Assembly: GCA_029259605.1 (NCBI GenBank)
Contig: JAJDEV010000240.1
Coordinates: 1 to 34,858 of the forward strand
Source: Planctomycetota bacterium
Lineage (GTDB): Bacteria; Planctomycetota; UBA1135; GCA-002686595
Reading direction: 5' to 3'
DNA length: 34,858 nt
How positions within the stretch are numbered: position 1 is the first letter of the stretch; each line of letters opens with the position of its first letter. A program made the translations under genes and the position numbers. Below the pieces are notes generated by a model. It worked only from the letters and a program-made list of their open reading frames with translations. It was not told the origin of the DNA and made no database searches. Positions 1-8,953 of this stretch are shown here, piece after piece.

Positions 1-1097
1 CGCGCGCGAAAGCTCGTTTCGCACGCGGCGACGATCGCGTGCGCACCCTCGGCGACGAGCAGCAGCAGCCCCGGGGCGGCGTACAGCAGCAGCCGTCCGT
101 AGAACGGGTAGAGCTCGAAGGCCGACGCGAGCAGCGCGAGCAGCGCCGGAACGGTGAGGAACGCGAGCGTCGCCCGCTCGCGCCGAAAGCGCAGGCAACC
201 GGCCACGAACGCGAACGCCGCGAGGCCGCGCAGCTGCAAGCCGAGCGGGTCCGCGAACATGCCGAGCAGCGTCAACGGATACCAACGCACGTCGCTCGCG
301 GACGTCGGCGGGAACGGCAGGAACGCGCCGAGCTCGGGCGCGCCGACCTGCGGCGGGTCGTTGGCCCAGAACGAATGCAGGTACTCGCTGGCCGCCGCGT
401 CGCGCAGGCACACGACGTAGGCGACGGCGAAGCTCGCCCCCCAAAGAACCGCCGGGAGCACGAGCGGGCGCAGCCGGCGCGCGTCGCCGCGCGCCAGCGC
501 ATGCCCGAACATCGTGAGCGCGGCAGCCGCGAGCAGGAAGACCGAGGGGTAGCTGGACCACACCGCCAGCGCTCCGGCCATCCCGAGTCCGACGGCGAAA
601 CGCGGCGCGAAGCGCTGCTCGTCGAGCGCGCGTTTGGCGGCGAGGAACACGAGCAGCAACCCGACGGCGACGAACACGTCGAGCGAGTACGGCTTGACCT
701 CGACCGAGTAGCGCACGAGCGGTCGGACCAAGGCGAAGAACGCGATCGCGAGCGTCGCGGCGCGTTCGTCGAGCAGAGTCCGCGCGAGACGCACGAAGAG
801 GAGCAACGCGCCGATCCCGGCGAGCAGCGGCACGAGGCGCAAAACGTACTCGCTCGAGCCGAAGCCCAGCACGAGCGCCTTCGTCAGCGCCAGAAAACCG
901 TACGGCGCGGCCTGGTCGTTCGCGAGCGGCTCGGTGAGCGCGGCGAACGAGCGGCTGATGACGTTGGCCGCGAGCGCCGCCTCGTCCGACCACAGCGAAC
1001 GATTGTCGAAGTAGTGCGCGAGGCGCAGCGCGATGCCGAGGACGACCAGCGCCGGGACGAGGGCGCGCGCGCGCGTTCTGTGCGCCGGGGGCGTCAT
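1..1097 (-). CDS. GT-C (GT39/ArnT-like) membrane glycosyltransferase, 3' end cut by window
   Basis: The minus strand is open from an ATG at 1097 down to base 1, giving about 365 residues with no stop, so the C-terminal part lies outside the window. The N-terminus has a short basic stretch, one hydrophobic segment, then the sequence SLWSDEAALAA with the acidic pair D38-E39. This is the first-loop acidic motif of GT-C transferases of the PMT/ArnT type (PF13231-like), which use polyprenyl-phosphate sugars on the outer face of the membrane. Further hydrophobic segments follow (for example LVPLLAGIGALLLFVRL and VAVGLLLVFLAA), then a motif VRYSVEVKPYSLD typical of this superfamily. It is divergent from the metalloprotease gene starting at 1213. 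Substrate cannot be told from sequence. The long plus-strand frame over the same DNA is an Arg/Glu-rich shadow. Confidence 0.82.
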   Translation of the reverse strand, partial: MTPPAHRTRARALVPALVVLGIALRLAHYFDNRSLWSDEAALAANVISRSFAALTEPLANDQAAPYGFLALTKALVLGFGSSEYVLRLVPLLAGIGALLLFVRLARTLLDERAATLAIAFFALVRPLVRYSVEVKPYSLDVFVAVGLLLVFLAAKRALDEQRFAPRFAVGLGMAGALAVWSSYPSVFLLAAAALTMFGHALARGDARRLRPLVLPAVLWGASFAVAYVVCLRDAAASEYLHSFWANDPPQVGAPELGAFLPFPPTSASDVRWYPLTLLGMFADPLGLQLRGLAAFAFVAGCLRFRRERATLAFLTVPALLALLASAFELYPFYGRLLLYAAPGLLLLVAEGAHAIVAACETSFRA

Positions 1098-1212
1098 GGG
1101 CCGCACGATACGGGGCACCGCAGCGCGGCCCGAAGGAGTTCCCGAGATGTTTTTCCGACCAGGACCGACGACTCGTGAGCTCGGTGACGCCTGATTGCCT
1201 GTCACCGCGCCC

Positions 1213-3033
1213 ATGATCCGACTCCTGCTCTCCCTCGCCGCCGGGACGTTCGCGCCACCGCAACAGGCAAACGTCGACGACCCGTTCGTCCGCGTCGCCG
1301 ACTCCGGTCGGCACGGCTTCGTCACGTCGATCTACGACGAGCGCGCCTTCGAGACGCTCGCGGACGTGCATGGACACGACGGGTCGCCGCGTTCGCTCAG
1401 CATTCCGCTCCCGGGCAACTCCGACATCGTGATCGAGCTCACGCCGATCGACGTCTGGGAGCAGGGCGGCACGGCCATCGTCATCGGTGACGACGGCTCC
1501 GAGTCCCGACTCGCGCCGAGCGTGCGCATGTTTCGACTGGGCGTTCCGGGACGCGCGAGCCACGGATTCCTCGGCGCATCGCCCGACATGTTGCAAGGCT
1601 ACTTGCAGCTGGAGGGCGACCCGTACGTCCTCTCGACGGGCGCGACGCGCGGCGCGCCGCTCGCGATCTCGCACGGCGACGTGTTCGGTATCGCGGACGC
1701 GTCCGAGTGGTGCGCCGTCGCGACCGGCGCGTTGGCACCGCCCCCTGTCCTCGAATCCGAGCCGATCCAACGCACGGGCGCCGGCGCGACCACGCTACGC
1801 ACCGCGCAGATCTTCATCGACGTCGACGGACCGCTGCGCGCGGCGCTCGGTTCCGACCAGGCGAGCATCGACTACGCGACGCTGCTCGCGGGCGCGTCGA
1901 GCGAGATCTACCGCCGCGACCTCGGCGTGCGCTTCGAGATCCCGAACGGGTACCTCCGCGTGTGGCAGACCGGCCCGTGGCTCTCGCTCTCCGACCCGTT
2001 CGCGGCGATGAACTACGCGACGTGGTGGAAGAGCGCGGCGAACCCGAAGCGCAACGTGCCGCGCGCGCTCGTCCACGGGCTGACGCACTACTACAACCCC
2101 GTGACGATGAGCAACAACTCCGGCTTCGCCGCGTCGATCGGTGGAACGTGCTCGAGCTCCGTGGGGTACGCGGTCTCGAGCCTCGAGGGGTCCTTCCCCT
2201 ATCCGATCCAACACACGGCCGCGACGAACGCCGACCTGTTCCTGTTCTGCCACGAATCGGGCCACGTCTTCGGCTCCGCGCACACGCATCAGTACACGCC
2301 CAAGATCCAGTGCGACGACGGGACGGGCCCGGACAAGGGCACGTTGATGAGCTACTGCTACAACGCGTTCGGGATCGTCGGCGTCGGCATGCGCTTTCAC
2401 CGGCGCGTGCAACTCCTGCTGCGCGCGCGCATCTTCGCGGCGCCCTGCATCACGACGATCGCCCTTCAGCTCGGCGACTACGACGCGAACGGCATCCTCG
2501 ACATGACCGACATCGCGGAGTTCGACCGCTTCGTCAACCAGGGCTTCGTCTCCCTCGGCGCGCGCGACACGTTCGACATGAACGGCGACGGGAGCGTGAA
2601 TGCGATCGATCGCGCGCTCCTGGTCGGGATGATCTTGGCACCCGCGACGTCGAGCATCGTCAACGGATCCGGGGCGAACTGCCTCTGCTTCGGGCCGGTC
2701 TCGCAACCGGTCCTCGGCCAAACCTGGACGACCGTCGTCGGCGACGGATCGACGCCCGAGTTCGTGACCGTGCTCGTCGTCGGAACGGGCGCGCTCGCCG
2801 CGCCGCTTCCCACGCGGTTCGGCGAGCTGCTCATCGCGATGGACGGCAGCGGCGGCACCACGCTGCTCACGAACTTCCGAACGACCACGGGCGGCGTCGC
2901 GACGCACTCGGTTCCGCTCCCGAACGACGCGGCGCTCGCCGGGCTCACGCTCGCGAGCCAGTCCGCGCTCGCGAAGGCCGACGGACTCCATCTGGTCAAC
3001 GCGCTCTCGATGTTCGTGAGCACCTACGAGTAG
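1213..3033 (+). CDS. Secreted metzincin metalloprotease (reprolysin-like) with dockerin and C-terminal beta domain
   Basis: 606 residues when read from ATG 1213; an in-frame TTG at 1195 is possible, but 1213 puts a signal peptide (MIRLLLSLAAG) at the N-terminus. Residues 347-359 are HESGHVFGSAHTH, the HExxHxxGxxH zinc site of metzincins, followed by a Met-turn LMSYC around M379, so it is a zinc endopeptidase of the M12B/reprolysin-like type. Residues about 421-475 hold two calcium-loop repeats (GDYDANGILDMTD and FDMNGDGSVNAID) like a type I dockerin. The last about 115 residues form a beta-rich domain sharing pattern (SVPLPNDAALAG...) with the exported protein at 9885-10895. It is expected outside the cell, degrading protein or maturing surface proteins. 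The stop is only 3 bp from the convergent hrpB stop. Confidence 0.88.
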   Translation: MIRLLLSLAAGTFAPPQQANVDDPFVRVADSGRHGFVTSIYDERAFETLADVHGHDGSPRSLSIPLPGNSDIVIELTPIDVWEQGGTAIVIGDDGSESRLAPSVRMFRLGVPGRASHGFLGASPDMLQGYLQLEGDPYVLSTGATRGAPLAISHGDVFGIADASEWCAVATGALAPPPVLESEPIQRTGAGATTLRTAQIFIDVDGPLRAALGSDQASIDYATLLAGASSEIYRRDLGVRFEIPNGYLRVWQTGPWLSLSDPFAAMNYATWWKSAANPKRNVPRALVHGLTHYYNPVTMSNNSGFAASIGGTCSSSVGYAVSSLEGSFPYPIQHTAATNADLFLFCHESGHVFGSAHTHQYTPKIQCDDGTGPDKGTLMSYCYNAFGIVGVGMRFHRRVQLLLRARIFAAPCITTIALQLGDYDANGILDMTDIAEFDRFVNQGFVSLGARDTFDMNGDGSVNAIDRALLVGMILAPATSSIVNGSGANCLCFGPVSQPVLGQTWTTVVGDGSTPEFVTVLVVGTGALAAPLPTRFGELLIAMDGSGGTTLLTNFRTTTGGVATHSVPLPNDAALAGLTLASQSALAKADGLHLVNALSMFVSTYE

Positions 3034-3036
3034 CCG

Positions 3037-5607
3037 CTACTTGCGGCGCCGCTTGCGCGGCTCGAAGTCGAGCGGGTCCTCCGGCCAGTCGTGCTTCGGA
3101 TAGCGCCCGCGCAGGTCCTTGCGCACCAGCGCGTACGTCCCGCGCCAGAAGCCCGCGAGGTCGCCGGTGATCTGCTCGGGACGTCCGTTCGGCGCGCAGA
3201 GGTGCAGCACGACCGGCACGCGGCCGGCGCAGAGCGCCGGGGTCTCGTCGAGTCCGAAGAAGTCCTGGATGCGCGCCGCGATCACGGGCGGTCGACCGGG
3301 CTCATAGGTGATCGACGCGCGCCGACCGGAGGGAAGCGCGAAGCTCGTCGGTGCGGCGCGGTCGAGCGCGACGCGTTCGGCATGTGCAAGGCGCGCGCGC
3401 CATTCGGCGCTGAGGTCGATGGCGCGCAGCTCCTTGAAGGAACGTCGGCCGGCGACGAGGTCGCCCGCGTGGCGCGTCACCCAGCTCGTCGGATCGGCGT
3501 CGATCGCCTCGCTCGCGCCTCCGGTCCATTCGATGTAGCAGGCGTGGCGCGCGAGCTGCTGCGCGAAGTCGCCCTGGGCGAGGTCGAACGCGCGCGCCGG
3601 TTGGCTGCGCGCCGCCTCGGCGAGCGCGCGTTCGATGGCGGCATCGACGCCGTCCATCTCGCGCCGCGCGTCGTCCGGCTTGACGCCGGGCGCCGCCGCG
3701 ATCTCCAGCCCGCGCCAGACGGTCGCGCGTGTGAGCCGCACGACATCGCGCTCGGAGTCGAACTCGCAGCGCACCTCCTGCGTCACCTCCGCGGGATCGA
3801 GCCACTCGCGTCGCACGCACGACGCCTGCCGCACGAGGCCTTCGGTCGCGCCCGAGTCGACGTCGACGCACACGAAGAGCGGCGACGAGCGCACGCGGCA
3901 CTCGCGCGCCAAACGCACGCCTCGCCCGCCCATCAGGCGCGCGCCGGGCGCGTCGTGCGCGGGCGACGGTCGCTTACCGCGCTTCGGACGCTCGGTGGTC
4001 GCGCGTTCGGTCGAGCGTGCGCACGCGGTGCGATCCGCGAAGGCGACGAACACGGCGCGCAGGAACGCCTCGTCGCCGCCGGTCGCGCGTCCACCCCGCG
4101 CGTCCACCGCGCGCAGCAGCTGGTCGCGCGCGGCGAAGATGCGCCGCGCCGCGCCGCGCGCGGTCCGCGGACCGGAGCGACCGGCTTCGATGTCCTCGAG
4201 CAACTCGACGCGCTCGAGCAGATCCGATTCGACGCTGCGCTGGGCGTCGAGGTGATCGAGCCCGCCGCGGAACGGATCGCGCTCGCCGACGAGCGCGGCC
4301 GCGAGCGCCGCACGCGGGAGGCAACCGAGCTCGCGTCCGGCGAGCAGCAGGCGCCCGAGCCGCGGCGCGAGCGGCAAGCGCGCGAGTTCGCGACCGACGT
4401 CGGTCAGCGCTCCGCTCCGCGTCGCACCGAGGGCTTCGAGCAGGTCGCGCGCGCGGTCGCTCGCGTCGTCGGGCGGCGCTTCGAGCCACGGGAACTCGCG
4501 CGGGTCGCGCTCGCCGAAGTCGAGCAGCGACAGCCACGCGCCGGCGACGTCGACGCGCGCGATCTCGGGCTCGACCGACTCGGTGAACGCGCGCTCGTCG
4601 ATCGCGCTCCACAGCCGGACGTCGACGCCGGGTCCTTGACGGCCCGCGCGGCCGGCGCGCTGGCGCACCGACTCCATCGAGATCCGTCCGAGCTCGAGCC
4701 GGTCGAGCCCGCTGCGCGCATCGAAACGCGGAATGCGAGCGAGTCCGGAATCGATCACGCCGCTGACGCCGTCGACCGTGACCGAACTCTCGGCGATGTT
4801 CGTCGCGAGCACGATGCGACGTCGCGCGCCGCGTTGCAGCGCGGCGTCCTGGGCGCGCGCGTCGACGTCCCCGTGCAACACGTGAATGTCGACGTCGCGC
4901 GCGACAGCGCGCAGCTGCGACTCCGCGCGCCGAATCTCGCCCATCCCCGGCAGGAATACGAGCAGGTCGCCCGGCGTCTTCGGGAGCAGCTCGACCGCGG
5001 CGCGCGCCACTTGCTCCTCGAGCGGCTCGCGACCGTACGGCGGCCGATGCTCGACGTCGACCGGGTGCAGCCGTCCTTCGCTCGTCACGACCTCCGCGTC
5101 GAGGAACGCGGCAACCGGCGCGGGATCGAGCGTCGCCGAGAGCACGACGATGCGCAGGTCCGGACGAACGTCGCGCTGCACGCGGCGCGCGAGGGCCAGC
5201 GCGAGGTCGCCGTCCACGTGCCGCTCGTGGAACTCGTCGAAGACGACGCACGCGACGCCGTCGAGCAGCGGGTCGGCGAGGATCTTGCGCAGGAACACGC
5301 CCTCGGTCACGGCGGTCACACGCGTGCGCGCGCTGACCTTCGCCTCGAAGCGGACGCGATAGCCGAAGCGCTCGCCGAGACGCTCGCCACGCTCGGTCGC
5401 CATGCGCCGCGCGGCCGCGCGCGCCGCGACGCGCCGCGGCTCCAGGAGCACGACGGGACCGAAGCCCGCCTCTTCGAGCGCCGGCGGAACGCGCGTGGTT
5501 TTGCCCGAACCGGTCGGTGCGCGCAGCACGAGCGCGGGCGCGGCTCGCAACCGCTCGACGATCTCGGGCAGGAGCGCGTCGACGGGAAGCGAATCGAGGC
5601 GAGGCAT
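3037..5607 (-). CDS. hrpB: ATP-dependent helicase HrpB
   Basis: 856 residues, close to the usual HrpB length of about 810-850. Superfamily 2 DEAH-type helicase motifs are all visible: Walker A APTGSGKTT at 30-38, motif II DEFHER at 124-129, SAT at 157-159, LATNIAESSVTVDGV at 267-281 and motif VI QRAGRAGR at 316-323. DEFH in motif II and a long C-terminal part ending in DWPEDPLDFEPRKRRRK are typical of HrpB rather than HrpA. It is a cytoplasmic RNA/DNA helicase of poorly defined role. The gene follows the DUF1080 gene by 16 nt on the same strand, which suggests co-transcription although the functions are unrelated. Long plus-strand frames across this gene are composition shadows. Confidence 0.95.
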   Translation of the reverse strand: MPRLDSLPVDALLPEIVERLRAAPALVLRAPTGSGKTTRVPPALEEAGFGPVVLLEPRRVAARAAARRMATERGERLGERFGYRVRFEAKVSARTRVTAVTEGVFLRKILADPLLDGVACVVFDEFHERHVDGDLALALARRVQRDVRPDLRIVVLSATLDPAPVAAFLDAEVVTSEGRLHPVDVEHRPPYGREPLEEQVARAAVELLPKTPGDLLVFLPGMGEIRRAESQLRAVARDVDIHVLHGDVDARAQDAALQRGARRRIVLATNIAESSVTVDGVSGVIDSGLARIPRFDARSGLDRLELGRISMESVRQRAGRAGRQGPGVDVRLWSAIDERAFTESVEPEIARVDVAGAWLSLLDFGERDPREFPWLEAPPDDASDRARDLLEALGATRSGALTDVGRELARLPLAPRLGRLLLAGRELGCLPRAALAAALVGERDPFRGGLDHLDAQRSVESDLLERVELLEDIEAGRSGPRTARGAARRIFAARDQLLRAVDARGGRATGGDEAFLRAVFVAFADRTACARSTERATTERPKRGKRPSPAHDAPGARLMGGRGVRLARECRVRSSPLFVCVDVDSGATEGLVRQASCVRREWLDPAEVTQEVRCEFDSERDVVRLTRATVWRGLEIAAAPGVKPDDARREMDGVDAAIERALAEAARSQPARAFDLAQGDFAQQLARHACYIEWTGGASEAIDADPTSWVTRHAGDLVAGRRSFKELRAIDLSAEWRARLAHAERVALDRAAPTSFALPSGRRASITYEPGRPPVIAARIQDFFGLDETPALCAGRVPVVLHLCAPNGRPEQITGDLAGFWRGTYALVRKDLRGRYPKHDWPEDPLDFEPRKRRRK

Positions 5608-5623
5608 GCGGGGCGCGCCGGAG

Positions 5624-6394
5624 CTACAACGCGCGCACCCAGATGTTGCGGAACCGCACCGGGTTGCCGTGGTCCTGCAGCATGATCGGTCCGGTCGGAC
5701 CGTGCGGCGCGTAAGTCGCCACCGCTCGGTGCGCGGTTCCGCCGATCAGCTCGACCGCGTGCTGCACAAGCACGCCGTTGTGCACGACCGTCACCACCGC
5801 CGGCGACACGAGCTCGTCCCCGTCGAAGCGCGGCGCGATGAACACGATGTCGTAACTCTGCCATTCGCCCGGCGCGCGACACGCGTTGACGAGCGGCGGT
5901 TGCTGGCCGTAGAGCGCCGCCGCCTGACCGTCGGCGTAGGTCGGGTTCTCGAACGAGTCGAGCACCTGCACTTCGTAGCGGCCGAAGAAGAACACGCCGC
6001 TGTTGCCGCGCCCCTGCGACTCCGACTCGACGGTCGGCGGCGAGCGCCACTCGACGTGGAGCTGCACGTCCCCGAAGTGCTGGACGGTCTCGATCGAGCC
6101 CTTCCCGTTCACCTCCAGCGCGCCGTCCACGAGCGTCCACGGTCCGCCCTTCCATTGGGAGAGGTCCGTACCGTCGAACAGCACGGTCGCGTCGGCCGGC
6201 GGCCGCGCGAGCAGATTCGCACCGTCGGCCGGCGTCACCACGCTCGGACGCGGGCGCGCCTTGTCGTGGACGCGCCACGTGCCTCCCGGCAGGTACGGCG
6301 TGTCGTCATAGCCGGGCTGGTCGTCCTGGGGCCCCGGACTCGGGGCGGTGAACAGCGCGAGGGCGAGGCCGGTCGAGAGGGCGCACTTGAGCAT
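5624..6394 (-). CDS. Exported DUF1080 protein (3-keto-disaccharide hydrolase family)
   Basis: 256 residues from ATG 6394, chosen because it gives a clean signal peptide (MLKCALSTGLALALFTA); the frame stays open upstream and ATG 6442 is an alternative. Residues from about 70 on match the DUF1080 (PF06439) jelly roll: LFDGTDLSQW at the start, GRGNSGVFFFGRYEVQVLDSF in the middle, APGEWQSYDIVFIAPRF, and an ending QDHGNPVRFRNIWVRAL. Characterised members hydrolyse 3-keto-glycosides after sugar oxidation; many planctomycete paralogues are untested. It is probably periplasmic or secreted. It is divergent from the M61 peptidase with a 170-bp gap, in which I see no clear promoter, and lies upstream of hrpB. 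Confidence 0.9.
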   Translation of the reverse strand: MLKCALSTGLALALFTAPSPGPQDDQPGYDDTPYLPGGTWRVHDKARPRPSVVTPADGANLLARPPADATVLFDGTDLSQWKGGPWTLVDGALEVNGKGSIETVQHFGDVQLHVEWRSPPTVESESQGRGNSGVFFFGRYEVQVLDSFENPTYADGQAAALYGQQPPLVNACRAPGEWQSYDIVFIAPRFDGDELVSPAVVTVVHNGVLVQHAVELIGGTAHRAVATYAPHGPTGPIMLQDHGNPVRFRNIWVRAL

Positions 6395-6564
6395 GGCGGC
6401 GGGATCGAGGTTGGACAGCGGAATCACGACGACGAGAATCATAGCGACCGCGCCGCGCGACGAGCGCACGTCAGGTCTTCGCAACGAGCGGAACGGATCG
6501 TCGCGTCGAGCGTAGCCGCGCGCTCGCGCCCCGCCCCCATCGCCCCGCATCCCCAGCACCCCGC

Positions 6565-8115
6565 ATGCACATTTCGATCGCGATCGTCCGCCGCTCCACA
6601 CTCCCCGTGCTCGCCGCCCTGCTCGCGACTCCCGCATTCGCCGCCGACGATCCGCCGTTGCGCTACGCGATCGACCTGTCGGATCCGTCGGACGATCTCT
6701 TCCACGTCGTGGTCGAGCCGCCGCCGCTGACCGACGCCGACCGCGCCTTCGACTTCGTCGCCTTCGCGCCGGGCGTCCACGCGCCGCTGCACTTCGGACG
6801 CTTCGTCCAGAGCTTCGAGGCGTTCGACGCGGACGGGGATCCGGTGGCGAGCGAGCGCGTCGGCGCGGATCGCTGGGAGCTCTCCGAGCCGACGCGCGTC
6901 GCGCGCATCGAGTATGCGATCGAAGACTCGTTCGACAGCGAGGACGAGGGCTTCCGGCCGCAACCCTCGACCGGAACGGGCATCGAAGGCGACTACGTGC
7001 TGCTCAACACGTTCGGCGTGCTCGGCTACTTCGACCGGCTGCTCTCGCACCCGGTCGAGCTCCGCATCGCGCACGACGATGCGTGGGTCGTCGGCTCGGC
7101 GCTCGAGCGCGACTCCGCGGGCGTGTTCGCGGCGGCGTCGTATCGCGCGCTGGTCGACGCTCCGCTCCTGCTCGGCGACCTGTCCACGGTGTCGATCTGG
7201 GTCGGCGACATCGAGGTCGCGATCTTCGTGCACTCGCCGATCGCCGAGATCGACGCGGAGGAAGTGCTCTTCAAGGTGGGAGACACGCTCGAGGCCGCCG
7301 GCGCGTACCTCGGCTTCACGCCCGTCGAGCGCTACGTGATCCTGATGGACTTCATCGACCGGGACTCGATACACCGCAATCGCTTCAGGTCGTTCGGCGC
7401 GCTCGAGCACAACGAGAGTTCGCTCTACGCGTTCCCGGCCGGATCCGCCTCGTTCCAAGGGATCGGCAGCATCATCGCGCACGAGTTCATGCACGTGCTC
7501 ACGCCGCTGCACCTGCGCAGCACGGTGATCGCGAACTTCGACTACTCGATCCCGACCACCGACGAGCACCTGTGGCTGTACGAGGGCGTGACCGAGTGGT
7601 CGGCCGGCATTCTGCGACTGCGCGGCGGACTCACCGACCTCGACACCTACCTGCAGGAGATGTCGCGCAAGATCGCGACGGCCGCGCGTTTCGATCCCGA
7701 GTACAGCCTCGCGCGCCTCGCGGCCGAGTGGTCGACGGACGAGGGCGTGCGTCAGTACGGCAACATCTATCAGCTCGGCGCGCTGACCGGAGCGGTGCTC
7801 GACCTGCGCTTGCTCGAGCTCTCGAACGGCGAGCGCGGTTTGCGCGAGGTCTTTCTCGACCTGGTCCGGAAGTACGGCCGCACGCGCCCCTTCGATCCCG
7901 ACGCGTTCTTCACCGACTTCATCGAAGCGACGTTCCCCGAGATCGAGGCGTTCTTCGCCGACCACGTCCTGTCGAACGTGCCGCTGCCCTACGCGGACGC
8001 CTACGCGACGATCGGCGTGACCTGGGCCGACGGGCGCCTGACGGTCGACGAGAACGCGACCGACGCGCAGCTGGCGATGCGCGCAGCGTGGCTCGAGAAC
8101 CTGCCGCTCGACTGA
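6565..8115 (+). CDS. Exported M61-family (glycyl aminopeptidase-like) metallopeptidase
   Basis: 516 residues from ATG 6565. A signal peptide ends at about residue 26 (ATPAFA|ADD). An N-terminal beta domain is followed by the zinc site HEFMH at 306-310 and, after a FDYSIP stretch, the motif LWLYEGVTEW at 336-345, where E340 fits the third zinc ligand. This arrangement (HEFxH, about 30 residues, then LWxxEGxTxW/Y) is that of peptidase family M61. Family members are often about 600 residues with a C-terminal PDZ domain. This one ends soon after the catalytic domain with a short ADAYATIGVTWADGRLTVDEN segment that looks like the remnant or core of a PDZ-like tail. Location is likely periplasmic or extracellular. 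The stop is 3 bp from the convergent gene ending at 8119. Confidence 0.87.
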   Translation: MHISIAIVRRSTLPVLAALLATPAFAADDPPLRYAIDLSDPSDDLFHVVVEPPPLTDADRAFDFVAFAPGVHAPLHFGRFVQSFEAFDADGDPVASERVGADRWELSEPTRVARIEYAIEDSFDSEDEGFRPQPSTGTGIEGDYVLLNTFGVLGYFDRLLSHPVELRIAHDDAWVVGSALERDSAGVFAAASYRALVDAPLLLGDLSTVSIWVGDIEVAIFVHSPIAEIDAEEVLFKVGDTLEAAGAYLGFTPVERYVILMDFIDRDSIHRNRFRSFGALEHNESSLYAFPAGSASFQGIGSIIAHEFMHVLTPLHLRSTVIANFDYSIPTTDEHLWLYEGVTEWSAGILRLRGGLTDLDTYLQEMSRKIATAARFDPEYSLARLAAEWSTDEGVRQYGNIYQLGALTGAVLDLRLLELSNGERGLREVFLDLVRKYGRTRPFDPDAFFTDFIEATFPEIEAFFADHVLSNVPLPYADAYATIGVTWADGRLTVDENATDAQLAMRAAWLENLPLD

Positions 8116-8118
8116 CGC

Positions 8119-8940
8119 CTATGCAGCGACGGCGCGGCGGCGACGTCGTTCGCCGAGCGCGAGGCCGACGAGCAGCAGCGCCGCCGGCAAGCTGAGGAGC
8201 GGCAGCACGGGAACGGCGGCCACGGACGTCGCGGTGAGGCGCACGTCGTCGAAGTCGACCTCGATCCCGGTCGCCATCGGATCGTCCGGTTCGTTGCGGT
8301 TCACGACGCGCACGCCGAGCGACTGGTCGATCCCGATCGGATTGTCCCCGGTCGTGAACTGGAGCGTCGCCGTCGCCCACAGCCCTTCGCCCGGCGCCAC
8401 CGTGTTCGTGTCCTCGGCGACGACCTGGCCGCCGGCGAGGAGCTGGATGCGATAGCCCGGGAAGCCGTCGAGGTTGAAGAAGCCCGTGTACGGCGAGACG
8501 AGTCCCGCACCCGACGCGATGTTGCCCACCTCGACCGTCAGGTTGTAGGTCGTGTTCGCCTGCAGCGTCGCGCCGAGCGTCTGCTCGACGCCGAACTCGT
8601 CGTCCCCCGTCGCGCCGTTCATGTACAGGAGCACGGCGTTGTCGCCCTCGGCCGCGCCGCCGGGAAAGAACGCCGGGTTCGGAGCGTGGTCGGCGGCGGT
8701 TCCGGGGTTCAGGACTCCGATGGACGCGCCCCCGATCGGCGCGCCGAACTCGTAGTACGCCGTCCACCCGGCGGGCGGCGGTCCGACGGGGAACGCACCG
8801 GCGGGCACGTCGCCGCCGTACTCCGCCGGCAGGTTGCTGCCGAAGTACAGCTCCTCGAAGCCGTGGTTCGCGATCGTGATCTGAGCCTGCGCGCCGGCGG
8901 CGAGGACGAAGAGGGCGAGCGGTGTGGCGAGCGTTCCCAT
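8119..8940 (-). CDS. Exported surface protein with PEP-CTERM-like C-terminal sorting tail
   Basis: 273 residues. A signal peptide (MGTLATPLALFVLAAGAQAQ) is followed by a beta-sandwich-like body: ITIANHGFEE at the start and IEVDFDDVRLTATSV near the end, the pattern of carbohydrate-binding or DUF642-like jelly rolls (NxGFE ... DDVxL). The C-terminus has the three-part layout of exosortase/rhombosortase-type tails: a short motif VPVLP, about 18 hydrophobic residues (LSLPAALLLVGLALG) and a basic cluster ERRRRR. I read it as a surface protein processed and anchored through that tail; no sortase-type enzyme is in the window. It starts 13 nt after the RNase HI stop, so the two may share a transcript. 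The actual ligand is unknown. Confidence 0.78.
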   Translation of the reverse strand: MGTLATPLALFVLAAGAQAQITIANHGFEELYFGSNLPAEYGGDVPAGAFPVGPPPAGWTAYYEFGAPIGGASIGVLNPGTAADHAPNPAFFPGGAAEGDNAVLLYMNGATGDDEFGVEQTLGATLQANTTYNLTVEVGNIASGAGLVSPYTGFFNLDGFPGYRIQLLAGGQVVAEDTNTVAPGEGLWATATLQFTTGDNPIGIDQSLGVRVVNRNEPDDPMATGIEVDFDDVRLTATSVAAVPVLPLLSLPAALLLVGLALGERRRRRAVAA

Positions 8941-8953
8941 GGTCGCGTTCAGG

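Noticed and set aside
39..1178. 379-residue plus-strand open frame at the window start
   Set aside because: Arg/Glu/Gln-rich translation; the minus strand over the same bases encodes a clear membrane glycosyltransferase.
3091..5685. 864-residue plus-strand open frame opposite hrpB
   Set aside because: Its translation is Arg/Ala/Glu-rich without motifs, while the opposite strand encodes an unmistakable helicase; an effect of high G+C.
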